A stretch of 12,897 nt of DNA from Pseudobdellovibrionaceae bacterium (GTDB taxonomy: Bacteria > Bdellovibrionota > Bdellovibrionia > Bdellovibrionales > Bdellovibrionaceae): the NCBI GenBank assembly GCA_947374445.1, contig CANCBY010000051.1:1-12897 (forward strand). Direction: 5' to 3'. The notes under the pieces were generated by a model. That model was not told the DNA's origin, did not search any database, and saw only the letters and a list, made by a program, of their open reading frames with translations. Shown here piece after piece: positions 1 to 6,269 of this stretch (position 1 is the first letter of the stretch; every line of letters begins with the position of its first letter). The position numbers were made by a program, and so were the translations under genes.

Positions 1-105
1 AAGACTTGGAAGTTTGTTAGAAGAACTCAAATTTGTTTTTTGCATGGATGATTTTTGCTTTTTCACTGGTTTCTGTCAAAACGTCTGCTATGACTCTGAC
101 TATCA

Positions 106-1377
106 ATGGAGCAGACTGTGTTAGCCCGCAAGGCTTATCTTGAAAATCAGTGGTTGCGCTATCCAACGCGGCCTAAAACGCACAACCAGTCGGGGCGAGT
201 GGTGTCCTGCGCCAATGGTCGGCTCGAGCTGCAAATAGGCCCAGGGCAGATTGCGAGCTTTGAGCTAGGCCCAGAATTGTCCGATTGGCCCTCGCGCTTG
301 ATCTGCGATGACTGGATTAGCTTGCTCGCTGAGGGGGGCACCGCCCGCGAACTTTGCTTGCTAGCTCCTTGCTTGAGCGTGAGCCTTCAAAAGTCTATCA
401 CTGCGGAAAAACTGCAGTTGATTCAGCGCTGGACTGAGTTTTTACAATTTGTTCGCGAGTTTTTTATTGAGCGGGAGTTTGTTGAAATCCAAACTCCGAC
501 GTTGGTGACTTGCCCTGGGACTGAGCCTTATCTGGATGTTTTTTCGACAGAGTTTAGGCAGGGAAAATCACAGCAGAAACTTTTTTTACCGACCAGTCCT
601 GAGTTGCATTTGAAGAAAACTTTAGCTCTGGGTGTGCCAAAAATTTTTGAGATTCGTCCGTGCTTTCGCAATGGCGAAGTCAGTGCCACTCACCAGCCTG
701 AGTTTTGGATGCTCGAATGGTATCGGTCATTTGAAGATCTCTCAGCCATAAAACAAGATGTGGAAAACTTGGTGCATTTCTTGATTCAGAAGATGCAATT
801 GCCTTTGAGTTTTTCTCGCCCGCAGTCAGCTTCGTTGAGAGATCTTTTTGCCGAGCACTGCGGTTTTCATTTGCAGCCACAGACAAAGCCCGAGCAGTTA
901 TTTGATTTAGCGCAAAGGCTCAAGATGGATTTGGGGCAGAGCTACTCAGGCAAAGATAGTTTTGATGATTTGTTTTTTCTTTTGTTTTTAGAAAAAATCG
1001 AAGGCGGACTCGAAAGCCGCGGTCCTGTCTTTGTCGAGAAGTACCCACCGTCGCAGGCCGCTTTAGCACGTTTGACCAAAGACGGTTGGGGTGATCGCTT
1101 TGAGTTTTATTGGCAGGGCTTTGAAATCGCCAACGCTTTTCACGAGCTGAACGACCCAGTGATTCAACGACAGCGTATGCAAGAAGATCTTGCAAAGAAA
1201 ATGGAACTTAACAAAGAATCCGTTGCGCTGGATGAAGAGTTTTTACAAGCTCTTGAAAGCGGCCTGCCACCCTCTGCCGGTATTGCCTTGGGTTTGGAGC
1301 GCTTGTTTTTGTCTTTGCAGTTTGCAAATCAAAAAAAGCCCGACCTTGGTCAGCTGCGTTTGTTTCCTCGTGAATGA
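106..1377 (+). CDS. epmA: EpmA/GenX-type elongation factor P--(R)-beta-lysine ligase
   Basis: This is a 423-residue class II aminoacyl-tRNA-synthetase-like protein. EpmA paralogues activate (R)-beta-lysine (or lysine) with ATP and attach it to a lysine of elongation factor P, which relieves ribosome stalling at proline runs. Motif 1 lies near residues 124-131 (EFVEIQTP), motif 2 at 187-205 (FRNGE...HQPEFWMLEW) and motif 3 at 392-402 (GIALGLERLFL). Segments 307-320 (PVFV...PPSQAALA) and 338-350 (GFEIANAFHELND) match E. coli EpmA closely. Ala394 sits where E. coli EpmA has Ala298 and true LysRS has Gly, which favours EpmA over LysRS. The E. coli enzyme has about 325 residues; here about 100 extra, beta-rich residues precede the catalytic core. 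The ATG at 106 is the first possible start, since an in-frame TGA lies at 97-99, but no good ribosome site precedes it. Neither efp nor epmB is in the window. Confidence 0.88.
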   Translation: MEQTVLARKAYLENQWLRYPTRPKTHNQSGRVVSCANGRLELQIGPGQIASFELGPELSDWPSRLICDDWISLLAEGGTARELCLLAPCLSVSLQKSITAEKLQLIQRWTEFLQFVREFFIEREFVEIQTPTLVTCPGTEPYLDVFSTEFRQGKSQQKLFLPTSPELHLKKTLALGVPKIFEIRPCFRNGEVSATHQPEFWMLEWYRSFEDLSAIKQDVENLVHFLIQKMQLPLSFSRPQSASLRDLFAEHCGFHLQPQTKPEQLFDLAQRLKMDLGQSYSGKDSFDDLFFLLFLEKIEGGLESRGPVFVEKYPPSQAALARLTKDGWGDRFEFYWQGFEIANAFHELNDPVIQRQRMQEDLAKKMELNKESVALDEEFLQALESGLPPSAGIALGLERLFLSLQFANQKKPDLGQLRLFPRE

Positions 1378-1452
1378 TAGTCCTGCGCTAACTTAAGCTC
1401 TGGTTAAAGTCATATCGAAGCACATGCAAGCAATAGACAAGCTAATAGATAA

Positions 1453-1472
1453 TAAGTCTACATTTAGACTTA
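1453..1472. promoter_or_regulatory. Perfect 8-bp palindrome upstream of the chemotaxis gene (possible operator)
   Basis: TAAGTCTA and TAGACTTA pair perfectly around a CATT loop, 64 bases before the chemotaxis gene start. A third half-site, TAAGTCT, occurs at 1495-1501. No T-run follows, so a terminator for the upstream gene is less likely than a protein-binding site. The function is inferred from position and symmetry only. No convincing sigma-70 or flagellar sigma-28 promoter could be recognised in 1378-1535. Confidence 0.4.
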
Positions 1473-1524
1473 GGCCTACTTCATTAATCATTCATAAGTC
1501 TCGATGAGAGTTTGTCTAACTTTT

Positions 1525-1530
1525 AAGGAG
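1525..1530 (+). promoter_or_regulatory. Shine-Dalgarno site of the chemotaxis gene
   Basis: AAGGAG ends five bases before the ATG at 1536. It is among the strongest ribosome sites in the window and fixes the start of the chemotaxis protein. Confidence 0.8.
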
Positions 1531-1535
1531 CATTT

Positions 1536-3161
1536 ATGAAGCTATCGTTTACGCAGAAACTTTTTTTACAGGTTATTCCAACAGTGGCAGTTGGTGTTAT
1601 CGTCAGCACAATTGCATGGAAAACTTTGCACTTTGGAACCGATGAATTGATTCGCTCGAGCGAGCTTTCTCATCAAGCGATGCTTTCGCAATATCATATT
1701 TCTGAAATGTCGGATGCAATGAAGGGGTATATTTTAGACCCATCAGATGAATCTCAGGCCGAAAAAAAGAAAAAGGCCGACGATGCAAATTCTGCAGCTA
1801 TCGAAGCGATGGCTAAACTTTCCGATGATCCAGCTCTACAGGAGTTGATCAAAGCAAGCTCCGATTTTGACGGAAAAAACCTCGATCCGGCCGAAAATAA
1901 AGTGGTGGGTTTAATCAAGGCAGGTAAATTACAAGAAGCACAAGACGTTTACGTGAAGGAATATCAACCCTTGCGAACTGAATCGAACAAAATTTCCGGA
2001 AAGCTTGCCGACACAGCGTTTGCCTTGAGCAAAGCCGCCGGTACAAAAGTAGACTCAGATATGCGAATGGCAGCTAACTGGATCATCTTGAGTCTGGCTT
2101 TGGGCTCACTTTTTCTTATCGCTCTTATTTCATTTATGGCAATCACTATGGGCAAAACTTTGCGCTCCTTGGTCAAGGAGCTTGAGAGTTCAGGTCAAGA
2201 GATCACAACTTCAAGTCAGTCTCTCGCAAATGCGGGTGGTCAAGTATCAACGGGAACAACCGAGGCTGCATCTTCACTAGAGGAGACTGTCGCTTCAATT
2301 GAAGAGCTCTCGAGTATGGTTAAGCTCAATGCAGATCACGCTAAGACTGCCGCAGATTTATCTGTTAGTAGCAGTCAATCGGCTCAGCAAGGCGAGTCTG
2401 AAATTCAGTCATTGATTGATTCAATGGCCGAAATTGCCAAAAGCTCTAAAAAAATCGAAGAAATTATTAACGTGATTGAAGATATCGCATTTCAAACAAA
2501 TCTATTGGCTCTCAATGCAGCCGTCGAAGCAGCTCGTGCTGGCGAGCAAGGCAAAGGGTTTGCAGTTGTGGCGGATGCCGTTCGAAACCTGGCTCATCGA
2601 AGTGCTTCAGCAGCAAAAGACATAACTCATTTGATTCATGAGAGTGTTGCAAAAACAGAAACTGGGACACAGATCGCAGATCGCAGCAGTGTCGTTTTGA
2701 AAGAAATTGTCACTTCAATTAAGAAAATCTCCGAGCTCAATAATGAAATCGCCTCTGCTAGTACCGAACAGGCCAATGGTATTTCGCAAATCAGCACGGC
2801 AATGAATGAATTGGATCACGCCACTCAAAGCAATGCTCAAGCCGCTTCGGTGGTGGCTCAAACTTCTGACGTAGTTTCGACTCAAGCGATGGTCTTGGAC
2901 GATTTGGTTCAAGGTTTAGGTCATTTTATTGAGGGCAAAAAATCATTTTTTGTTAAGCCTCAGGCGGCTTCAGCTCAGGTGATTCCGTTTAAGGCAAAGC
3001 CTTCCAAATCTGCGAATGAAAAAATTTTGCCGTTGGAACTTTCGAGGGAGGCTTCAAACGCACCACGGTCGTCGAATAGTTTTAAAAAAGCGGTTGGAGC
3101 TCCTCTTCGAGCGTTGGCACCGTCGATGAAAAGCAAAATTAAATCTCTAAATGAATTTTAA
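1536..3161 (+). CDS. Methyl-accepting chemotaxis protein without a recognisable HAMP domain
   Basis: This 541-residue transmembrane chemoreceptor should sense a ligand in the periplasm and control CheA/CheW at the inner membrane. TM1 is about residues 10-28, a helical periplasmic sensor of the four-helix-bundle kind spans 29-181, and TM2 is about 182-204. The cytoplasmic signalling coiled coil (about 222-460) carries the nearly invariant hairpin tip, IAFQTNLLALNAAVEAARAG, at about 317-336. Only some 20 residues separate TM2 from the signalling helix, too few for a HAMP domain of about 50. A basic, Ser/Ala-rich tail (467-541) follows, and no NWETF-type CheR-binding pentapeptide ends it. The start is set by AAGGAG at 1525-1530. 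The outer-membrane protein gene follows 19 bases after the stop, so the two are probably co-transcribed. The family assignment is certain; the ligand is unknown. Confidence 0.95.
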   Translation: MKLSFTQKLFLQVIPTVAVGVIVSTIAWKTLHFGTDELIRSSELSHQAMLSQYHISEMSDAMKGYILDPSDESQAEKKKKADDANSAAIEAMAKLSDDPALQELIKASSDFDGKNLDPAENKVVGLIKAGKLQEAQDVYVKEYQPLRTESNKISGKLADTAFALSKAAGTKVDSDMRMAANWIILSLALGSLFLIALISFMAITMGKTLRSLVKELESSGQEITTSSQSLANAGGQVSTGTTEAASSLEETVASIEELSSMVKLNADHAKTAADLSVSSSQSAQQGESEIQSLIDSMAEIAKSSKKIEEIINVIEDIAFQTNLLALNAAVEAARAGEQGKGFAVVADAVRNLAHRSASAAKDITHLIHESVAKTETGTQIADRSSVVLKEIVTSIKKISELNNEIASASTEQANGISQISTAMNELDHATQSNAQAASVVAQTSDVVSTQAMVLDDLVQGLGHFIEGKKSFFVKPQAASAQVIPFKAKPSKSANEKILPLELSREASNAPRSSNSFKKAVGAPLRALAPSMKSKIKSLNEF

Positions 3162-3167
3162 GAAATC

Positions 3168-3172
3168 AGGAA
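3168..3172 (+). promoter_or_regulatory. Ribosome site deciding the porin start
   Basis: AGGAA lies eight bases before the ATG at 3181. The in-frame upstream ATG at 3151 overlaps the end of the chemotaxis gene and lacks such a site. A typical signal peptide also begins at 3181, so 3181 is preferred. Confidence 0.55.
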
Positions 3173-3180
3173 CCACCACA

Positions 3181-5154
3181 ATGAAAATTAAAATGTCCTC
3201 TTCAAAAGCAAGTGCAACGGCTTCTCTACTCAGTCTGTTGTTCGGATTGACGTTGAGTCTCAATGTTTCTGCTCAGGTATGCTTTAAGACAAATCTCAAG
3301 CAAAAACTAGATACGACAACATGTGCAGCAGTGCCAGTCGTTGTGTCAAAAGTGGATTGTGTGACTGACAAAGTTATTGAAGAGTCCACTCAGGATGCGA
3401 AAGCCGATTGCAGCGGCAAGGTGCCTGTCATTCGAATGAATCTTAACGGTCAAGCGCTCGTAGGAGAGCTCACTCCAGCTCGTCTTTGGGGTGGCATTAA
3501 TTTCAGAGTCGTTAGTACTGTTCTCGAAGGTACCGCTGCTGTTCAGTCAGCAGCAAAGCCAGCTAAGGTTTTGCCTAAGAAAGATGTTGTCGCGGCACCT
3601 GAAGTCGAAGCGGATTCGAAGCTAGCAGAAAAGCCAGCTCCTTCTGAAGTTCCAGTGAAGAAGTCTAAGAAGAAAGTAAAAGCTGCAGCTGTGCCAGTGC
3701 CTGCTATCGTTGTGACAGTCGCTGAGGTTTCAAAGTCTGCGCCTACTGAGTCGGCTGTTGCTCAGTCCAAAGCTCAAGACGTAAAGGTTCAAGAGGTCAA
3801 GCCAGCTGCGGATCCAAAAGGCGCCGAGATCAAAGCTCCCGAAGTTCCTGCTGCGGCACCTGCAGCCTCAGATTCACCTTTGGTTTTTAAAGCTTCAGGT
3901 TTTGCTCATATTGAGTGGGAGCAGACCTCTAACTTTGGATACAATGGGACCTCGACAGGCCAAGGCAATATCTCTAATTTTGATTCGACTCAGGCTAACA
4001 ATAAGCAGTCCGTTGTGTCGTTGTTATCAGATATTCAATTTGACCTCACTAAAGACAAAACAACAATGACGTCTATCTTTGAAGTCGGTGAAATTCTTGA
4101 TGGAGAATCTGCGACTGGTGGGTCCGTAGGTGGAAGAGCAAAAATTTTAGAAGTTAGAAATCTATTTTTGACTCAAGCCTTTGATGCCAATTGGTCTTTG
4201 AAAGCGGGCTTGATGGCCTTGCAGTCAGACCCCAATGCTTACATCGTTGCAGATCATTACAGCTCAGCGATGCTGGCTTATACAAAGGATAATATTTCGG
4301 CGAATATCTGGCGAGCCAAAGCTGCTAATAACAAACCTGGTTTGTCGCCAACGGCCACAAATTATGTCAACCCCGATAACTACACGGGCTTTTGGGTTCA
4401 GGATCAATTCAATGATTCGCACAAAGGTCATCTTTATGGTGTTTACAGAAATACGACTGAAAATCTTTGGGACGCAACGGGTGCTACACAAGTCCAAGGA
4501 GCTACAAATTACTCTTGGCTGGGTCTAACATTCGAGCACACTCTTGCTGAGGGAGTAACCTTTAACTGGACTGCGATTGGCAATCAAGGCAACTGGAGGG
4601 CCGATAGCGGTGGTTTGACCGATACCTATTCAGCTTCTTTGGCCGATGCTCGGTTTGGTTACAGTGTTAAAAAATGGAACACTGATTTTACTTTAGAGGG
4701 AATGTCGACTACAGGTGCTAGTGATCAGGTCAGCACTGCGGGCGGAGGCTTGGCCTCAATTGGCAAGCGAAAATCTTTTGCCGCAAACGGTGTCTCTTAT
4801 CTTCTAACAATAGCGACTTCAGATGGTTTGGATGAAGCCCCTGGAGTTCCGAAGGAATCCATCATTGGCGGGATCAATCAGTCCGAAGGTTTGCAGATTG
4901 TAGTGTTGAAAGCCAATACCACATTCAATGACAAATGGAGCGGGTTTGTGCGCTTTGGCTCTGTTAAAACAGCCGCTGTTTCGGGCACAACAAACTCCAA
5001 TTCGCTCGGCAATGAAGTCGATCTAGAGGCTACTTACCAGCTTTCAAAAGGTGCATTACTCCAATTCGATGGAGCGGTTTTTAATCCGGGGTCGTACTAC
5101 ACGAAAAAGGACGCCGCCCAATTTTTTGGAACTCGCTGGAAGTTCAGTTTCTAA
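3181..5154 (+). CDS. Outer-membrane beta-barrel (porin-like) protein with Cys-containing N-terminal region and Ala/Lys/Pro linker
   Basis: A 657-residue exported protein. Residues 1-31 form a signal peptide ending VSA before QVCF. A small region (about 32-118) has four cysteines (34, 48, 60, 77), possibly two disulfides. Residues 120-230 are low-complexity and rich in Ala, Val, Lys, Pro and Glu, like a periplasm-spanning or wall-binding linker. From about 233 to the end, alternating polar and aromatic strands (for example FAHIEWEQTS) suggest a barrel, and the last residues (FFGTRWKFSF) end in Phe, the usual BamA recognition signal. It lies just downstream of the chemoreceptor gene, so shared transcription is likely. 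The substrate is unknown and no named porin family was recognised with certainty. An alternative start at 3151 would add 10 residues and overlap the previous gene. Confidence 0.75.
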   Translation: MKIKMSSSKASATASLLSLLFGLTLSLNVSAQVCFKTNLKQKLDTTTCAAVPVVVSKVDCVTDKVIEESTQDAKADCSGKVPVIRMNLNGQALVGELTPARLWGGINFRVVSTVLEGTAAVQSAAKPAKVLPKKDVVAAPEVEADSKLAEKPAPSEVPVKKSKKKVKAAAVPVPAIVVTVAEVSKSAPTESAVAQSKAQDVKVQEVKPAADPKGAEIKAPEVPAAAPAASDSPLVFKASGFAHIEWEQTSNFGYNGTSTGQGNISNFDSTQANNKQSVVSLLSDIQFDLTKDKTTMTSIFEVGEILDGESATGGSVGGRAKILEVRNLFLTQAFDANWSLKAGLMALQSDPNAYIVADHYSSAMLAYTKDNISANIWRAKAANNKPGLSPTATNYVNPDNYTGFWVQDQFNDSHKGHLYGVYRNTTENLWDATGATQVQGATNYSWLGLTFEHTLAEGVTFNWTAIGNQGNWRADSGGLTDTYSASLADARFGYSVKKWNTDFTLEGMSTTGASDQVSTAGGGLASIGKRKSFAANGVSYLLTIATSDGLDEAPGVPKESIIGGINQSEGLQIVVLKANTTFNDKWSGFVRFGSVKTAAVSGTTNSNSLGNEVDLEATYQLSKGALLQFDGAVFNPGSYYTKKDAAQFFGTRWKFSF

Positions 5155-5210
5155 GATACGCACACACTAGAAGCGAAAATAGAAGCAAGTAGGTAGCATA
5201 CAGAAATATC

Positions 5211-5216
5211 TATAAT
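5211..5216 (+). promoter_or_regulatory. Isolated TATAAT -10-like box
   Basis: A consensus TATAAT lies 57 bases after the porin stop and about 130 bases before the transposase gene. No -35 hexamer is recognisable at the right spacing, so promoter activity is only possible. A transcript from here would begin just ahead of the tandem hairpins at 5225-5288. Confidence 0.25.
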
Positions 5217-5224
5217 GATCCTAA

Positions 5225-5252
5225 AGACTCGAGCCTCTCACGGCTGGAGTCT
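5225..5252. repeat. Imperfect palindrome (REP-like hairpin) left of the transposase gene
   Basis: GACTCGAGCC (5226-5235) and GGCTGGAGTC (5242-5251) pair over ten positions with one G:G mismatch, plus an outer A:T pair, around a 6-base loop. It could be the porin terminator, but no T-run follows. Given the RAYT-like gene 100 bases downstream, a REP-type target palindrome is an alternative. Confidence 0.5.
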
Positions 5253-5268
5253 CAAAGTCTCAACGGTC

Positions 5269-5288
5269 CGAACCCCAACGACGGTTCG
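5269..5288. repeat. Second hairpin in tandem, CGAACC/GGTTCG
   Basis: CGAACC (5269-5274) and GGTTCG (5283-5288) form a 6-bp stem with an 8-base loop, 17 bases after the previous palindrome. It is followed by ATTTAATCTT, so it could be a weak terminator for the upstream operon. It may also be the second half of a paired REP-like unit. Confidence 0.4.
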
Positions 5289-5348
5289 ATTTAATCTTCA
5301 TGTTGTTCGCATCTGAGCTCCGTCTAAAACCTGCAGTCCGCCTCCCAC

Positions 5349-6032
5349 ATGATAAACAAAGTGGGTACCGGTCACACAAACTCCAATCGCACAAATTTGC
5401 CAAAACAACAGTGTCTTTTTAAGACCCTATGGAAGCACAAGTTCTCTCATGGCGGAGTTCTGCGCAATCACCGTCGTGGCCGTGGACAAAGACCTCTCTC
5501 CTCAAAGGAACCTCTGCATCTGGTTTTCAAGGTCAATAGAGAGAGGCTTCGGCATCGATCTCTTCGCTCTCATCAAAGCTTTTCCTTGATTCAACAGATT
5601 GTGAAAAAATACGCACATCGCTTCGGAGTCAAAGTGGAGCAAATCTCAATTCAAGGAGATCATTGTCATTTACTAATCCGAGCTCCGAGACGTTCGCGAT
5701 ACCAGCACTTCTTCCGGGTGGTCGCAGGGCAAGTAGCTCAGCGGTTTCAGCGCGAAGGACTGCTTTTCGGGTTAAGAACAGGCTTACGAGTCGAGCTCTC
5801 AGTGAAACGTGTGACCGGTACCCCCAGGGTACGTATTGCGGAAAAAAAGCGGAAGGGCACAAGGCTTTGGAAGCACAGGCCTTTTACGCGTGTGGTGCGA
5901 GGGTTTCGGGCCTATCGAATCGTGAGGGACTACATCCAGCTCAATGAACAAGAGGCGCGTGGCAAAATCCGTTACCAAAAGCTGCGACTTCGTGGACTTT
6001 CTTCCAGCGATTGGGCGCTTTTGTGGACCTAG
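5349..6032 (+). CDS. RAYT-like Y1 (HUH) transposase, IS200-TnpA superfamily
   Basis: This protein resembles REP-associated tyrosine transposases, single-strand DNA nickases that act on palindromic repeats. An HUH-type metal motif is present as H105-C-H107 in the context DHCHLLI. The candidate catalytic tyrosine is Tyr195 (RDYIQLNE), with Tyr189 a second possibility, and a basic C-terminal segment (KIRYQKLRLRGLSSSDW) follows. The conserved core starts near residue 20, and a central stretch (about 138-172) looks variable. The ATG at 5349 has no ribosome site and the first residues overlap an inverted-repeat arm, so translation may begin later, for example at the in-frame TTG at 5397. The frame is uninterrupted, so the gene may be intact, giving up to 227 residues. 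Palindromes lie on both sides, but no IS ends, partner TnpB or cargo was seen. It may be domesticated rather than mobile. The family is fairly sure; activity is inferred. Confidence 0.8.
   Translation: MINKVGTGHTNSNRTNLPKQQCLFKTLWKHKFSHGGVLRNHRRGRGQRPLSSKEPLHLVFKVNRERLRHRSLRSHQSFSLIQQIVKKYAHRFGVKVEQISIQGDHCHLLIRAPRRSRYQHFFRVVAGQVAQRFQREGLLFGLRTGLRVELSVKRVTGTPRVRIAEKKRKGTRLWKHRPFTRVVRGFRAYRIVRDYIQLNEQEARGKIRYQKLRLRGLSSSDWALLWT
5363..5823. repeat. 15-bp perfect inverted repeat, arms at 5363-5377 and 5809-5823
   Basis: GGGTACCGGTCACAC (5363-5377) is the exact reverse complement of GTGTGACCGGTACCC (5809-5823). The left arm is at the 5' end of the transposase reading frame; the right arm lies inside it, in the variable part between the HUH and Tyr motifs. 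Each arm contains the small palindromes GGTACC and ACCGGT. A 15-bp match this close is unlikely by chance. Confidence 0.6.
5819..5833. repeat. Short palindrome inside the transposase gene
   Basis: GTACCC and GGGTAC flank a 3-base centre and overlap the right arm of the 15-bp inverted repeat. The site lies in the variable stretch of the protein before the tyrosine half. Confidence 0.4.
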
Positions 6033-6119
6033 AGCTTGGGTCATTTCGGTTTGAGCGCGAATCAAGCTAAAAACTCCGCCGATGTCCCTAAGTTCTCTAC
6101 TAACCGGAGAGACCAAGCT
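6033..6119. repeat. Imperfect inverted repeat right of the transposase gene
   Basis: AGCTTGGGTC (6033-6042), directly after the transposase stop, pairs with GACCAAGCT (6111-6119) with one bulged G. Another CAAGCT at 6063-6068 could pair with the same left arm. A small inner hairpin (TCTCT with AGAGA) lies near 6094-6111. It may be a terminator-like fold or the right boundary of a small mobile element; no T-run follows. Confidence 0.4.
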
Positions 6120-6140
6120 GGGCGGCGTAAGTGGTTCTTT

Positions 6141-6174
6141 GTCAAATTGTTGAACAGGTCAAATCAAGTCAAAT
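6141..6174. repeat. Three direct copies of GTCAAAT upstream of the small secreted protein
   Basis: GTCAAAT occurs at 6141-6147, 6158-6164 and 6168-6174, about 100-130 bases before the ATG at 6270. The last two copies are 10 bases apart, one helical turn. This is compatible with an iterated regulator-binding site, but no regulator is identified. Confidence 0.35.
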
Positions 6175-6260
6175 CGCATTCACTTTGTCTAGAGATGGTC
6201 TGCCTTCTGCAGCTCACGTCGTGGAGCCAGGCGGATCTAAACTCTGGCTTCTTCGCACGT

Positions 6261-6266
6261 GAGGTG
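6261..6266 (+). promoter_or_regulatory. Ribosome site deciding the start at 6270
   Basis: GAGGTG ends three bases before the ATG at 6270, where a typical signal peptide begins. The reading frame is open upstream to 6036, but that part has no ribosome site and crosses the inverted repeats and the GTCAAAT motifs. The shorter gene is therefore preferred. Confidence 0.6.
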
Positions 6267-6269
6267 AAT

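Noticed and set aside
1..45. A - strand frame starting with ATG at 45 and open to the left edge, possibly the start of a divergent gene
   Set aside because: Only 15 codons are visible, there is no ribosome site, and the residues (MQKTNLSSSNKL) match no family I recognise.
3151..3180. Upstream ATG start for the porin
   Set aside because: It overlaps the chemoreceptor gene and lacks a ribosome site; the signal peptide and AGGAA favour 3181.
5255..5300. GGTTCGATT resembling a tRNA T-loop
   Set aside because: The 3' side of the T-stem does not pair and no D-arm, anticodon arm or acceptor stem can be built around it.
4982..5391. Near-identical stretch ACAAACTCCAAT in the porin gene and just after the left inverted-repeat arm
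   Set aside because: A 12-base exact match is expected several times by chance in a window of this size.
5629..6116. Open frames on the - strand and in another + frame over the transposase gene
   Set aside because: They are shadows of the transposase frame, have arginine- and serine-rich compositions without domain features, and lack ribosome sites.
6036..6269. Extension of the small secreted protein to a start at 6036
   Set aside because: It would place the signal peptide internally and cover inverted repeats and repeated motifs; no ribosome site is present.
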